Of a DNA stretch of 64,000 bases, positions 25,137 through 34,251 are shown piece after piece. The DNA is from Algoriphagus sp. TR-M9. GTDB lineage: Bacteria > Bacteroidota > Bacteroidia > Cytophagales > Cyclobacteriaceae. The first letter of the stretch is position 1. Each line of letters begins with the position of its first letter. Under the pieces are notes generated by a model, which saw only the letters and a program-made list of their open reading frames with translations, did not search any database and was not told where the DNA came from. The position numbers and the translations under genes are program-made. The stretch covers positions 4,460,501-4,524,500 of the forward strand of contig NZ_CP115160.1 in the NCBI RefSeq assembly GCF_027594545.1. Reading direction: 5' to 3'.

Positions 25137-26317
25137 ACAGACTTCTTGCTTTTCTTTTTGTGCCAGTGATTTTCAGTTGCTCTGCCAAATTGGAAAAGGA
25201 AGAAGTATTGGCTGAGGAAAGTAGCGCTTTGCTCTTTGATTACACCTTGGATACGGTGATAATAGATTCCGGGGACTCCAAGCCTTACCTGGATATGAAG
25301 TTGGTATCCTCGGATTATGTGGCCTCGGAAGGATTGCTGTACAATCTGGATCCGGGTACCGGAAGGGTAGATGTGATTGATATTGCTGCGCAAAAGCTCA
25401 CCGATCAAATCCAATTTGAAATAGATGGACCCAATGGTATCCGTAGGTACTTTCCCACTGGAATCAAAAAGACCAGCGGTGACGATCTGATCATCCGGGA
25501 CTACTACGATATCCTGCGAATGGGAACGGATAAAAAACTCAAGGATTCCTATCGCCTGCGTAACCATACCCTGGCCGGAGACAATCTCAGAGATGGTCAG
25601 GAGATCAACGGCATGGGAGAAGTGGCTCAGGATGGCACTTTCTTCGCAAGCTATTACGGCTATTATCCTTCCAATGGCCCCATCATGGGGTTGGCTAAGG
25701 TTGATTTCGCCAGTAAATCCCTGCGACTGATCCCGGTGGATTTCAAGGAGCAGTCTGCCAAGCTCACCATACGCTGGGATTTTCGCGAAGGGAAAAGCAC
25801 CGTAATTCCCGAATTCAAGTTTCTCACCTTGGATAAGCATAATTTTATTGCTTCCAATACCTACAAAAACGAACTCTGGTACTATGATGCCGGGACAGAT
25901 TCGGTCTATCACAGGGTATATAAAAGTAAACTCACAGCAAATGTCAAACGCGGGAACTTCCGTAAGCGGGTGCGCTCCATGCGGGAATATACCTTGGCCA
26001 AAAACCGGAAATACCAGGAGGTGGTTTTTGGTCCCATCGTCAAGGATCCGACAAAACAGCTTTTCTATCGATATAGCCGGGAGGTGCAGCAGGTTCCCGA
26101 TCGAGGAGGCAGCTTTTTCCGTTTTGTTTTGACCGTTTTTGATGATCAACTCAACCAAGTTCACGAGGAAAAACTGGCTTTATCCGCCGCGATTCCCGGG
26201 GAATACTATGCAAACAAAACCTTTGTCCATCAGGGCATGCTTTATACATTTTTGGATCTAAAAAGCCAGTTGGCTTTTGTCCGACTTAAGCCCACCTTCT
26301 ATCATGAAAAGAATTAG
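25133..26317 (+). CDS. propeller-type lipoprotein, array member 9
   Basis: A 394-residue lipoprotein with lipobox IFSC (Cys16), the longest of the set. It is related to member 7 through YVASEGLLYNLDPGTGRVDVID, EIDGPNGIR and FDDQLNQVHEEK. It is noticeably richer in basic residues than its neighbours. A long antisense frame runs across the member 8/9 region but is only a shadow. Function unknown. Confidence 0.75.
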   Translation: MNRLLAFLFVPVIFSCSAKLEKEEVLAEESSALLFDYTLDTVIIDSGDSKPYLDMKLVSSDYVASEGLLYNLDPGTGRVDVIDIAAQKLTDQIQFEIDGPNGIRRYFPTGIKKTSGDDLIIRDYYDILRMGTDKKLKDSYRLRNHTLAGDNLRDGQEINGMGEVAQDGTFFASYYGYYPSNGPIMGLAKVDFASKSLRLIPVDFKEQSAKLTIRWDFREGKSTVIPEFKFLTLDKHNFIASNTYKNELWYYDAGTDSVYHRVYKSKLTANVKRGNFRKRVRSMREYTLAKNRKYQEVVFGPIVKDPTKQLFYRYSREVQQVPDRGGSFFRFVLTVFDDQLNQVHEEKLALSAAIPGEYYANKTFVHQGMLYTFLDLKSQLAFVRLKPTFYHEKN

Positions 26318-27443
26318 TTATTTAGTACTCGCCTTTTGTGTTTTTACGGCATGCTCTTCCCCTTCTGAAAAGCTTGTTCAGAAAAAAAGCTTAGCTATTG
26401 AGATCGATACAGTGCGGGTGGACAGCAAGGATGAACTCCTGTTTTTGAATTATTTTCTTAATGTATCCTCTTTAGACGCTTCAGGAGATTACCTGTACAA
26501 TTTCAATATGCCTCAGTTTAGGTTGGAGAAAATCAATATGGAAACCTTAGAACTGGACAGCTTGATCCAGCTGGAAAAGGATGGGCCTAATGCCCTCCAA
26601 AATTTTATTTCCACCCTTAAGGTGCTGGACCATGGGGGGTTCTTGTTTTACAATGGAAATACAGTAGTTCAGCTGAATGAAGCGGGCGAAAGAACCATGA
26701 ATATTAACCTGGTTCAGGAAACCTGGTTTAATGAGTTGATCCCGGAGGGCAAGGGTGTTCTGGGTCAGTCCAGCGGGATTTCAAGTGACGGAAAGCTATT
26801 CAGCGCTTTCTACGGAGATCCCGGTATTGGGACCAAGCCAGAGGGAATTGCCCATATCGATCTGGAGTCGAAAACAGGGGAAATCATCCCCACGGAGGAA
26901 TTTGATTATGTAGCTGGCAGTAGCCTTCTCCTCAGACTGGACGGCATGATCAGGGGAGGAAGTACTGCACTCGTTTTTTTCAATCCAGAGAAAGACAAAA
27001 TCTTCATGTCCAGTAGCTCTAGAAATGATTTTATGAGCTATGATCTAGCAGCAGATAGCCTGATGGAGAAGCAGTATGAAAGCGCACTTACCAGCAATGC
27101 AGTAGAAACAAGTGATCCGGTGATCGTGGAGGATTTGGAAGAATTTCGGCGTCTGGGAGATGAAAAAGATAAGGAGGTAGTGTTTGGTCAGTGGTTTCTA
27201 GATCAGGAAAGCGGGAATCGATGGAGATTTTCCAAGGAGATGGACCGGATACTAGCTGAGGATAGTGTGATTTTCAAGACAGTTCTGACCGGGATTGATA
27301 AAAATTACGAAATGATCGGAGAAACCGAGCTTCCAGTAGGGTTTCGATTTCCCTATAAAGCTTGGGTTAGAAAAGGAATGATTTACACCTTCTTGAATGA
27401 AAATGATGAACTGGCCTTTATTCGGATCAAACCTGAGTTTTAA
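26304..27443 (+). CDS. propeller-type lipoprotein, array member 10
   Basis: A 379-residue lipoprotein; the ATG at 26304 gives lipobox FTAC (Cys17) and overlaps member 9 by 14 bp. The signatures are EIDTVRVDSKDELLF, EKDGPNALQNF, FSKEMDRILAEDSVIFKTVLT and YKAWVRKGMIYTFLNENDE. The closest relative in the core is member 8. Function unknown. Confidence 0.75.
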   Translation: MKRISYLVLAFCVFTACSSPSEKLVQKKSLAIEIDTVRVDSKDELLFLNYFLNVSSLDASGDYLYNFNMPQFRLEKINMETLELDSLIQLEKDGPNALQNFISTLKVLDHGGFLFYNGNTVVQLNEAGERTMNINLVQETWFNELIPEGKGVLGQSSGISSDGKLFSAFYGDPGIGTKPEGIAHIDLESKTGEIIPTEEFDYVAGSSLLLRLDGMIRGGSTALVFFNPEKDKIFMSSSSRNDFMSYDLAADSLMEKQYESALTSNAVETSDPVIVEDLEEFRRLGDEKDKEVVFGQWFLDQESGNRWRFSKEMDRILAEDSVIFKTVLTGIDKNYEMIGETELPVGFRFPYKAWVRKGMIYTFLNENDELAFIRIKPEF

Positions 27444-27444
27444 C

Positions 27445-28545
27445 ATGAATAGGATTCTTTATCTGGCAGGTTTGCTATTACTTTTATCTTGTTCTCAACA
27501 TAGGGAACAAAATCATGATGAGAGAAAGCTTTCGTTTTCATATGAGCTAGACACCCTTAGGGTCGATAGTCAAAACCATTTGTTTAACCTAGCTCATAAT
27601 TTGCCCATGGTGAAGCTTTCCCCAGATGGACGTTACCTTTATTTCTTCGATGATTATAATTATGCTTTAGATAAAGTAGATATGATTTCAATGAAGTACG
27701 ATTTGTCAGTTCCGTTGGAAAAAGAAGGTCCCAAAGGAGTCGGAAATTCGTTTGATTTCGCCCCAAAAGATGATGGGACTATTCAATTACTAACAGAAAA
27801 GGCATTAATAAAAATAGATGGGAGCGGTAACCTTCTCAATGCCTCGCCTGTCTTGAGTTCCATTTTTGATGTAGAGAAAGAGAAGCAGTTTTTTCGTTAC
27901 GCTAAAATTTCCAGCGATCAAAGGTTCCTGTTTGGCTTGACCTCTTCGATTAAGCAAGAGCAATACCTGGGTTGGATAGATTTAGTAGATTCTTTGTACC
28001 ATGAAGTGCTTCCAGATAGTATGAGGTACCGAGAAAACTTAAAAGTTGACTTGGGAAGATTAAGTCTCAGTGGGATGTTTGAACCTGAGTATTTAAACAA
28101 CCGAATAGTACTTTATCACGATGATGGAATTGACTTTTACACACTTGACCCTGCTTCGAGGACTTGGGTTTTTCATGACTTTTCTCCTGGCTTAATAGAG
28201 AAGAGAAAAGCAGGGAATTACCCTAATAAGGGTTCTATGGAGGATCTGCCAAAGATTCTTGAAATGGAGAAACTGGAAATCAATTATCGCCGATTAGTAT
28301 ATGATTCCAAGAATAAGCGCTATTATCGAATAGCATCGAAAAGGAGGGAAAACCAGACTAGAGGCACTGTGCCTAATCAATACCTGCTTGTGTTTTCGGA
28401 AGATTTCAAGCTAATACATGAGGAAGATATGTCTGATTTACCGATTTCTCTTCATAGCTATTTTGTACGGGAGGGTAAATTTTGGATTCGAAATCAGGAA
28501 ACTGAAGAACTGGAGTTTTTAGTTTTTGAATTTAGCCTGAACTAA
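27445..28545 (+). CDS. propeller-type lipoprotein, array member 11
   Basis: A 366-residue lipoprotein, the last and shortest member, starting one base after the stop of member 10. The lipobox is LLSC (Cys16). It retains YELDTLRVDSQNHLFN and EKEGPKGVGN, but the C-terminus (REGKFWIRNQETEELEFLVFEF) is divergent. A weak hairpin-plus-T-run terminator lies directly after its stop codon, so the eleven genes can be one transcription unit. Confidence 0.75.
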   Translation: MNRILYLAGLLLLLSCSQHREQNHDERKLSFSYELDTLRVDSQNHLFNLAHNLPMVKLSPDGRYLYFFDDYNYALDKVDMISMKYDLSVPLEKEGPKGVGNSFDFAPKDDGTIQLLTEKALIKIDGSGNLLNASPVLSSIFDVEKEKQFFRYAKISSDQRFLFGLTSSIKQEQYLGWIDLVDSLYHEVLPDSMRYRENLKVDLGRLSLSGMFEPEYLNNRIVLYHDDGIDFYTLDPASRTWVFHDFSPGLIEKRKAGNYPNKGSMEDLPKILEMEKLEINYRRLVYDSKNKRYYRIASKRRENQTRGTVPNQYLLVFSEDFKLIHEEDMSDLPISLHSYFVREGKFWIRNQETEELEFLVFEFSLN

Positions 28546-28576
28546 GTCAGAAATATCTCTTGGACTGACTTTTTGG
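28545..28576 (+). terminator. probable terminator of the lipoprotein array
   Basis: AGTCAG (28545-28550) and CTGACT (28565-28570) form a stem with a 14-nt loop followed by TTTTT. The stem is short, so the call is moderate. Confidence 0.5.
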
Positions 28577-28578
28577 TT

Positions 28579-29181
28579 TTAGTCTAACCTCGGTAAGCTC
28601 AGTTTGAACCGCATGGCGATCAGGCGAATGGCAATAATCAATGCCACAGAAACCAACAAATTGATGTCCCGGGGCACCTCGAAATAGTTGAGTACTAAAT
28701 AGAAAATAGCACCCGAAAGACAGGCTGATGCATAGATTTCCTTGCGGAAAAGTATGGGGATTTCATTGGTCAAGGTATCCCGGATCACTCCGCCCATCAC
28801 AGCTGAAAACATCCCCATGATGGCGGCTATTTCTGGCCTCACGCCTAGATGCAAGGCTTTTTCTACCCCCAAAACTGTGAAAAATGCAATTCCCAAGGTA
28901 TCAAACAAAAAGAAGGTTTTGCGCAGCCTGCTCAGAAAATTGGGAAAAATAAAGGCGGCCAGAATCCCAACCAAAATCGCATAGAGAAACTTCACATCTC
29001 CGATCCAGACCAGGGGATAGCTGTCCAGCAAGATGTCCCGAAGTGTACCTCCGCCTATGGCTGTAATGAAACCAGTAAATCCAGCTCCAAACATATCGTG
29101 CTCCCGCTCCCGGACGGCTAATACTCCTGAAATGGCGAATACAATGGTTCCTACCAGTTCTAAGGCATATTGTAAATCCAT
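28579..29181 (-). CDS. TRIC-type cation channel family protein (UPF0126)
   Basis: A 200-residue polytopic membrane protein made of two internal repeats. Each repeat carries the family glycine/basic signature: GGGTLRD near 44 and GGVIRDTL near 130. It is a prokaryotic homologue of trimeric intracellular cation channels, normally potassium-permeable, with about seven helices. It is convergent with the lipoprotein array. The identification is firm; the physiological role is inferred from the family. Confidence 0.88.
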   Translation of the reverse strand: MDLQYALELVGTIVFAISGVLAVREREHDMFGAGFTGFITAIGGGTLRDILLDSYPLVWIGDVKFLYAILVGILAAFIFPNFLSRLRKTFFLFDTLGIAFFTVLGVEKALHLGVRPEIAAIMGMFSAVMGGVIRDTLTNEIPILFRKEIYASACLSGAIFYLVLNYFEVPRDINLLVSVALIIAIRLIAMRFKLSLPRLD

Positions 29182-29365
29182 GGTCTCTCTTTAAAGTTTA
29201 ATAATTAGAAATACATCCAGTATTTTCATCAGGTTTCATTTCGACCAATGGGAGTACTCTCCATTTTCTCCAGGCCAAAGTAGTACTTTGGAGAGTTTCT
29301 TTAATTCATTTATGCTTGGGTCTTTTCGCTGCTGTCAACCTTACCACCTTTCAAACTTATCTACC

Positions 29366-29980
29366 TCAGCTTTTCTCCATTACAAAAACCCCCATTGCCC
29401 GCTGTCCATGCACCAAAACCGACTTGGGAGCTTCCAGAAATAGTAATCCCATATCCTCTAATTTATCCAAATGCCTCTGCTGCAGCAAAAAGCGCTCTGA
29501 GCCATCCGGAAGCGTATATCTTCCTCCGCTGACTTCCTTGCTTTGCTCCAGAATTCCTCCGAAAGCGGTACACATCCGAAACCAAAGCGTTCCGCCGGGT
29601 TTTAACACTCGAAGCATCTCGTCCATCATCTGCCAGAAGTTGGCCTCATCCATGGCAAAATGCAAAACGGCGGAGCAGATGACCGCATCAAAGGCCTCAT
29701 AATGAAAAGGAATATCCTCCATTTTGCCCACTTGGAATCTATAGATGTCATAGCTTGGGTCCAGGCTTTTTGCCGCATAACGCAGGTACTGTATGGCCAT
29801 TTCCTGCTGGTCGATTCCGAAAACCTGATAGCCCGCATGGATGAAATACTGTGCATTTCTACCCTCACCACAGCCTGCATCTAAGATTTTCATCTGTTGG
29901 TTAAATCTCCCTTTCAGGATCTGGTCCAGTAGGTAGATATCTATATTTCCGAGTAACTTATTCAGTTCTGAGATTTGCAT
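29366..29980 (-). CDS. class I SAM-dependent methyltransferase
   Basis: A 204-residue Rossmann-fold methyltransferase. Motif I is ILDAGCGEGRNAQYF (from residue 32), the acidic motif II is FGIDQ, and motif IV-V includes FDAVICSAVLHFA followed by MLRVLKPGGTLWFR. It overlaps the patatin gene by 23 bp on the same strand. The substrate is unknown; small-molecule or quinone-type methylation is as likely as any other. Confidence 0.8.
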   Translation of the reverse strand: MQISELNKLLGNIDIYLLDQILKGRFNQQMKILDAGCGEGRNAQYFIHAGYQVFGIDQQEMAIQYLRYAAKSLDPSYDIYRFQVGKMEDIPFHYEAFDAVICSAVLHFAMDEANFWQMMDEMLRVLKPGGTLWFRMCTAFGGILEQSKEVSGGRYTLPDGSERFLLQQRHLDKLEDMGLLFLEAPKSVLVHGQRAMGVFVMEKS

Positions 29981-30869
29981 TTTCCCATTCGTCTAAGGCC
30001 AATATTGCTTTTTGTCGGCCGATTTCTATTAATTCTGCTGCCCGGTGAAATTCCAGGGTTCCGGCCTGTTTTCGGGATAGTTTTACCAGTACATCCACCG
30101 GATATTGCTGGAGCACCAGCTCACAGAATCTGTCCTGTAAAAGATCAAAAGATCGCTTGAGGAGATTGAAGGAGGAGTAAGAGGGCTCCTTGGCGACTAT
30201 TTTTTCTTCGGGAAAATATTGGCCCATTTTGGCTTTATAGTCTTTCAGCCATTGAGGAATTTTGAGATAACTATTGCCTGAAGGGTCTTTTTTGGGTGGC
30301 TCTACGAATTCCGAATCCAAGCCATTCACATCCACCACCAGTAGTAGATGGTCTTTCCTGTTTCTCAGTAGGGATATAGGAATGGGATTGAGCACACCTC
30401 CGTCGATCAGGGAGTTCTTACCTACCAGTGCAGGTACGAATACAGAGGGAATACTCCCTGAGGCACGGATCGCTTCATATAGACTTCCCTTTCTGAAAAT
30501 TATTTCCTTGCCCGTGATCGCATTGACGGCATTGCAGGAGAAAGGAATTTCCAGGTCCTCTATTTGGCAGTCTGGGACTACATTTTTCAGGGCGTTGTAC
30601 ACTTTTTCGCCCTTGATAAATCCCCGGCTGGAAAAAGTAAAATCCATCAATGAAAATACGTCCAACCTGTCCAGGTGGCAGATCCAATCCTTAAACTGTC
30701 CTAGTTTGCCGGCAGCATGCATCCCGCCTACCAGTGCTCCGGCAGAACAACCAGCAATTTCCGCAATATGATAACCTCGGTTTTCCAGTTCTTCTATGAC
30801 CCCCACATGCGCTAATCCCCGCGCACCGCCGCTACTCAAAACCAAGGATACTGTTTTACTTTTCTCCAT
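29958..30869 (-). CDS. patatin-like phospholipase (RssA/NTE family)
   Basis: A 303-residue serine hydrolase. The oxyanion-hole motif is SSGGARG (12-18), the nucleophile elbow is GCSAG (Ser42) and the catalytic aspartate lies in SLIDGGVLNP near 176. There is no signal peptide, so it acts in the cytoplasm or at the inner membrane, probably as a lysophospholipase/esterase. Its 3' end overlaps the methyltransferase gene, so the two are co-expressed. Confidence 0.85.
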   Translation of the reverse strand: MEKSKTVSLVLSSGGARGLAHVGVIEELENRGYHIAEIAGCSAGALVGGMHAAGKLGQFKDWICHLDRLDVFSLMDFTFSSRGFIKGEKVYNALKNVVPDCQIEDLEIPFSCNAVNAITGKEIIFRKGSLYEAIRASGSIPSVFVPALVGKNSLIDGGVLNPIPISLLRNRKDHLLLVVDVNGLDSEFVEPPKKDPSGNSYLKIPQWLKDYKAKMGQYFPEEKIVAKEPSYSSFNLLKRSFDLLQDRFCELVLQQYPVDVLVKLSRKQAGTLEFHRAAELIEIGRQKAILALDEWENANLRTE

Positions 30870-30929
30870 AATTGTTAGAGATTAAACAACTAAATTGAAG
30901 CCGAAAAACTCTTAACGAAAGTACACATT

Positions 30930-31352
30930 ATGAGCCAATTTAAACCCTTTCACCTGGCTTTCCCAATTAGGAACATCGAAGAAACACGCACATTCTATGG
31001 AGATCTACTTGGCTGTGAGATCGGTAGAAGCACGGACAAGTGGATTGATTTTAATTTCTTTGGGCATCAGCTATCTGCACACATCAAACCGGAAGAACTG
31101 GCACAGGCTAAAACCAATGAAGTGGACGGAAAAAATGTACCGGTACGACACTTTGGAGCCATTTTGCCCTGGGATGAATGGCATGAGTTGGCTGAAAAAC
31201 TCAAAGCTCATGGGATAGAGTTCGTCGTTGAGCCTTATATTCGATTCAAAGGAGAAGTTGGCGAGCAAGCGACTATGTTTTTCCTGGATCCCTGTGGAAA
31301 TGCACTGGAATTCAAGTCCTTTCGCGATGAATCGCAGATTTTTGCCAAATAG
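30930..31352 (+). CDS. VOC-family (glyoxalase/bleomycin resistance) protein
   Basis: A 140-residue vicinal-oxygen-chelate protein with two beta-alpha-beta-beta-beta modules. It starts [20 protein letters not shown] and ends with the usual [15 protein letters not shown], giving the metal ligands His8 and a C-terminal Glu. Divergent from the patatin gene and 8 bp upstream of the PLP enzyme. The substrate cannot be read from the sequence. Confidence 0.85.
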   Translation: MSQFKPFHLAFPIRNIEETRTFYGDLLGCEIGRSTDKWIDFNFFGHQLSAHIKPEELAQAKTNEVDGKNVPVRHFGAILPWDEWHELAEKLKAHGIEFVVEPYIRFKGEVGEQATMFFLDPCGNALEFKSFRDESQIFAK

Positions 31353-31360
31353 GAAACAAT

Positions 31361-32419
31361 TTGAAAAACCATTATCTAAATACCGGCATTGGGCGAATGA
31401 TAGAATTAGAGGGGAAAGAGTACCTCTATTTCAGCGGAACTTCTTATTTGGGGATAGCTCAGCATCTTGATTTTTTGGACATTCTGACCAATAATTTGTT
31501 TGAATTCGGGGCAAATCACGGGCAAAGCAGGATCAATAATATAAGATTACAGGTGTTTGATGAGTTTGAGGAGGAGTTTGCACTATCCGCAGGAGCGCCC
31601 GCAGCGGCTGTGCTGAGTTCTGGCTATCTGGCAGGAATGGCAGCTTGGAAGGCTCTTTTTGAAAAGGACAAGCACACCTGGGTGGCTCCTGATGCGCATT
31701 CGGCGATTCTGCCGGATGGTATTTTTCCTAATGCACAATTAGATTTTACACAATGGAAAAAAGATTGCCTAGCGCAATCTGAGCAGCTTTCACCTCAGAA
31801 AATCCTAATTATAGGCAATGCAGTGGATCCTTTTCGCTGCCAGATTCACCAGTACGACTGGGTCAGAGAAATCGCTAAAAAGCATGAGGTTAGTTTGCTG
31901 ATCGACGACAGTCATGCATTCGGGGTAATCGGGGATAGCATTTATGGTACCTATGATCAGTGGTCCCACCCTTCCATCAATTTGCTGGTTGCGGGTTCTC
32001 TGGGAAAAGGCCTGGGCTTACCGGCCGGGATCATTCTAGGCGATGAGGTACAAATCCAGAAGATAAAAAGCACGGCCTTATTTGGTGGGGCCTCGCCAGG
32101 TTCCCCAGCACATCTCCAGACATTTCTACAGATGGAACATCTCTACGATGGGCAAAAACTCTGGCTCAACGATGCCTGCGGTATTTTTGCCCAGGAAACT
32201 GCCGATGTCCTGCAAGTGATCGGGAGTCAGGATTTTCCTGCTTTTGTGTATACAGATGACAGTTGGACCAGGCAGTTTGAAAAAGCAGGTATTATCACTT
32301 CTTCCTTTCCATACCCCACTCCGGAGAGCCCTTCTGTAAATAGAATAGTCATTTCTGCTTTCCATGAACTGGGAGATATTCAGTATTTGAATGATATTAT
32401 ACATGACCTAGCACAATGA
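31361..32419 (+). CDS. alpha-oxoamine-synthase-like PLP enzyme (fold type I)
   Basis: A 352-residue PLP-dependent protein related to the BioF/Kbl/serine-palmitoyltransferase family. The start is TTG at 31361 with AGGA upstream. The PLP lysine lies in AGSLGKGLGLPAG and the aspartate-histidine motif is DDSHAFGVIG, both close to the family but with altered spacing. It is some 40 residues shorter than typical BioF or SPT because the C-terminal domain is reduced. It overlaps the next gene by ATGA. The reaction is unknown. Confidence 0.7.
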   Translation: MKNHYLNTGIGRMIELEGKEYLYFSGTSYLGIAQHLDFLDILTNNLFEFGANHGQSRINNIRLQVFDEFEEEFALSAGAPAAAVLSSGYLAGMAAWKALFEKDKHTWVAPDAHSAILPDGIFPNAQLDFTQWKKDCLAQSEQLSPQKILIIGNAVDPFRCQIHQYDWVREIAKKHEVSLLIDDSHAFGVIGDSIYGTYDQWSHPSINLLVAGSLGKGLGLPAGIILGDEVQIQKIKSTALFGGASPGSPAHLQTFLQMEHLYDGQKLWLNDACGIFAQETADVLQVIGSQDFPAFVYTDDSWTRQFEKAGIITSSFPYPTPESPSVNRIVISAFHELGDIQYLNDIIHDLAQ

Positions 32420-33660
32420 TAAGATCTATACTTTGCCTTTTGTTTGTCACAGTCTTTATCCTCTCTTGCTCAAACCGGAGCGATATCCCATTTGAAGGTA
32501 ATCTGGATGAATACCCCACGCTGAAAAGAGTTCTGGACAGTGCGGATAAGTATAAGGTGCAGCTCATCTACACGCAAATCGACCGGAATGAGCATGGGAA
32601 TCCCCTATTCACAGACTACACCGTAAATCTCGAAGACCAGCGTTATTTCTATCCGGCGTCCACGGTCAAGCTTCCGGTGGCATTGCTGAGTTTGGAATGG
32701 CTGGAGGAGCAAAGTGTGGCTGGACTTACTGAAGAAACCACTATGCTAATCGATTCTGTGAGACCTTCCCAGGTGCCGGCTTTGAGCGATTTCACAGCGG
32801 AGGATTCTCTTCCAAGCATCGCGCAATACATCAAAAAAATTCTGTTGGTATCCGACAATGACGCTTACAACAGGCTTTACGAATTGCTGGGTCAGGATTA
32901 CATCAATGAGAAGCTAAAGGAAAAGGGGCTGCAGCACACCATGATCAACCATAGGCTGAGCTTTCCTATCTCAGCAGAGGAAAATCGATATTTCAATCCG
33001 GTAAAGTTTGTAGACAGCAGTGGGAATGTACTTTTGGAGCTTCCGGAGCGGCATGCTGAAAGGGAATATGCGCTGGAATCGCAGCCAAGTTTGGGCATAG
33101 CGCACTATGCCGGAGAGAAGCTGGTCGAGGCTCCTATGGATTTTACTTTCAAAAATAAATTTGCGCTTTCGGATCTTCATGGAGTAGTGCAGCGAATCGT
33201 TTTTCCGGGAGCGTTTATGGAATCCCAACGCTTTCAACTCAATGAGGAACACCGGGACATGATCCTGAAGTACATGAGCATGTATCCTGGAGAGAGCGAT
33301 TTTCCTAAGTATGAACTTCCGGAATACTACGACAGCTATTCCAAATTCTTCAAGTTTGGATCCGATCAAAAACCTATTCCTGAGCAGTTTCGAATTTTCA
33401 ATAAAACCGGCTGGGCTTATGGGCATCTGATTGATGGCAGCTACTTTGTGGATTTTGAAAGTGGTGTGGAGTTCTTTGTTTCCGCCGTGATATATGTCAA
33501 TGAAAATGAGACGCTCAATGACAACGAGTATGAATTTGAAGAAATAGGAACTCCGTTTTTCACCGAATTGGGGGAGTATTTATATAACCTAGAATTAAAA
33601 CGAAAGCGGATGATTTCCCCGGATTTGAGTCAATTTCGATTTGATTATGCTGGAGATTAG
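32416..33660 (+). CDS. serine hydrolase lipoprotein (class A beta-lactamase-like fold)
   Basis: A 414-residue lipoprotein (lipobox ILSC, Cys18). The three active-site boxes of the penicillin-interacting superfamily are present: STVK (Ser82-Lys85), SDN (146-148) and KTG (330-332). It lacks the omega-loop glutamate pattern I would expect from a true class A enzyme and is longer than they are. A peptidase or amidase acting on cell-wall peptides is as likely as a lactamase. It is coupled to the PLP enzyme gene. Confidence 0.8.
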   Translation: MIRSILCLLFVTVFILSCSNRSDIPFEGNLDEYPTLKRVLDSADKYKVQLIYTQIDRNEHGNPLFTDYTVNLEDQRYFYPASTVKLPVALLSLEWLEEQSVAGLTEETTMLIDSVRPSQVPALSDFTAEDSLPSIAQYIKKILLVSDNDAYNRLYELLGQDYINEKLKEKGLQHTMINHRLSFPISAEENRYFNPVKFVDSSGNVLLELPERHAEREYALESQPSLGIAHYAGEKLVEAPMDFTFKNKFALSDLHGVVQRIVFPGAFMESQRFQLNEEHRDMILKYMSMYPGESDFPKYELPEYYDSYSKFFKFGSDQKPIPEQFRIFNKTGWAYGHLIDGSYFVDFESGVEFFVSAVIYVNENETLNDNEYEFEEIGTPFFTELGEYLYNLELKRKRMISPDLSQFRFDYAGD

Positions 33661-33798
33661 CTAAACAAATATGATTGTAGGCTTTTTACCAGTAAAGCGA
33701 CCAAATCATTCTATGAGGCTCTTTTCTGTCTCCCTTTCTGCGATACAAAGGAAATTAGGCTATTGGCATCAATCCGTATATTCAGTAATAAATAATCA

Positions 33799-33831
33799 TT
33801 GATTTTATCAATTCTGAGAGTCTTAATTTTG
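33799..33831 (+). promoter_or_regulatory. possible promoter of the 82-residue membrane protein gene
   Basis: TAATTTTG (33824-33831) matches the TAnnTTTG element exactly. TTG at 33799-33801 is 22 nt upstream, slightly longer than the usual spacer. It lies 11 bases before the ATG, which would give an almost leaderless transcript. Confidence 0.4.
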
Positions 33832-33842
33832 CCAGTGAAAGC

Positions 33843-34091
33843 ATGAACGAAAAAAGTATTCCATTCATTTACCGATCCTTTTTCAATTTCTGGCTGTTGG
33901 TGGTCCTACCTGCAACTTTAATTGCCCTGACCCTTTCTAAGCTTTATTACAACAATACCATCAACCTCGAACCCTTAAAAGATCCGAATGTGTGGTTTTA
34001 CTTGCTTCTTTTGCAGGTTTTTGTCAGCTTCTTCTCCTACATTTGGGTGTATAGACCACAGGCTAAAAAACTAAAGGATAAAGCGCATTGA
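33843..34091 (+). CDS. small two-helix membrane protein
   Basis: An 82-residue protein with two hydrophobic helices (about 16-36 and 52-73) and charged ends (IWVYRPQAKKLKDKAH). I do not recognise a family. The ATG follows a near-consensus promoter, and codon use fits the neighbourhood, which favours a real gene. It is flanked by gaps of about 180 and 160 bp that hold nothing else recognisable. Confidence 0.55.
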   Translation: MNEKSIPFIYRSFFNFWLLVVLPATLIALTLSKLYYNNTINLEPLKDPNVWFYLLLLQVFVSFFSYIWVYRPQAKKLKDKAH

Positions 34092-34251
34092 ACAGTTGTG
34101 TTTTTTTGTTTTAGCCTCCGAGAGTATCATCACTTAGAAGGTAACACTGCTCATTGCCCTAGAAGTCTGCGGCTAATGCCCAGCTTACAGCCACTGCCTG
34201 TAAAGTACAAAATCCATGAATGTTTTTATCTTGGACAAACAATAACCCAAA

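Noticed and set aside
25070..26164. 364-residue antisense frame across lipoprotein members 8 and 9
   Set aside because: It is fully antisense to two well-supported paralogous genes and encodes no recognisable domain.
15832..28545. Lipoprotein array as a polymorphic toxin or SUS system
   Set aside because: There are no toxin C-termini, immunity genes, SusC/SusD pairs or glycoside hydrolases in the array.
32416..33660. Antibiotic-resistance beta-lactamase
   Set aside because: The SxxK, SDN and KTG boxes are present, but the length, lipoprotein form and lack of a clear omega-loop Glu do not support a resistance enzyme.
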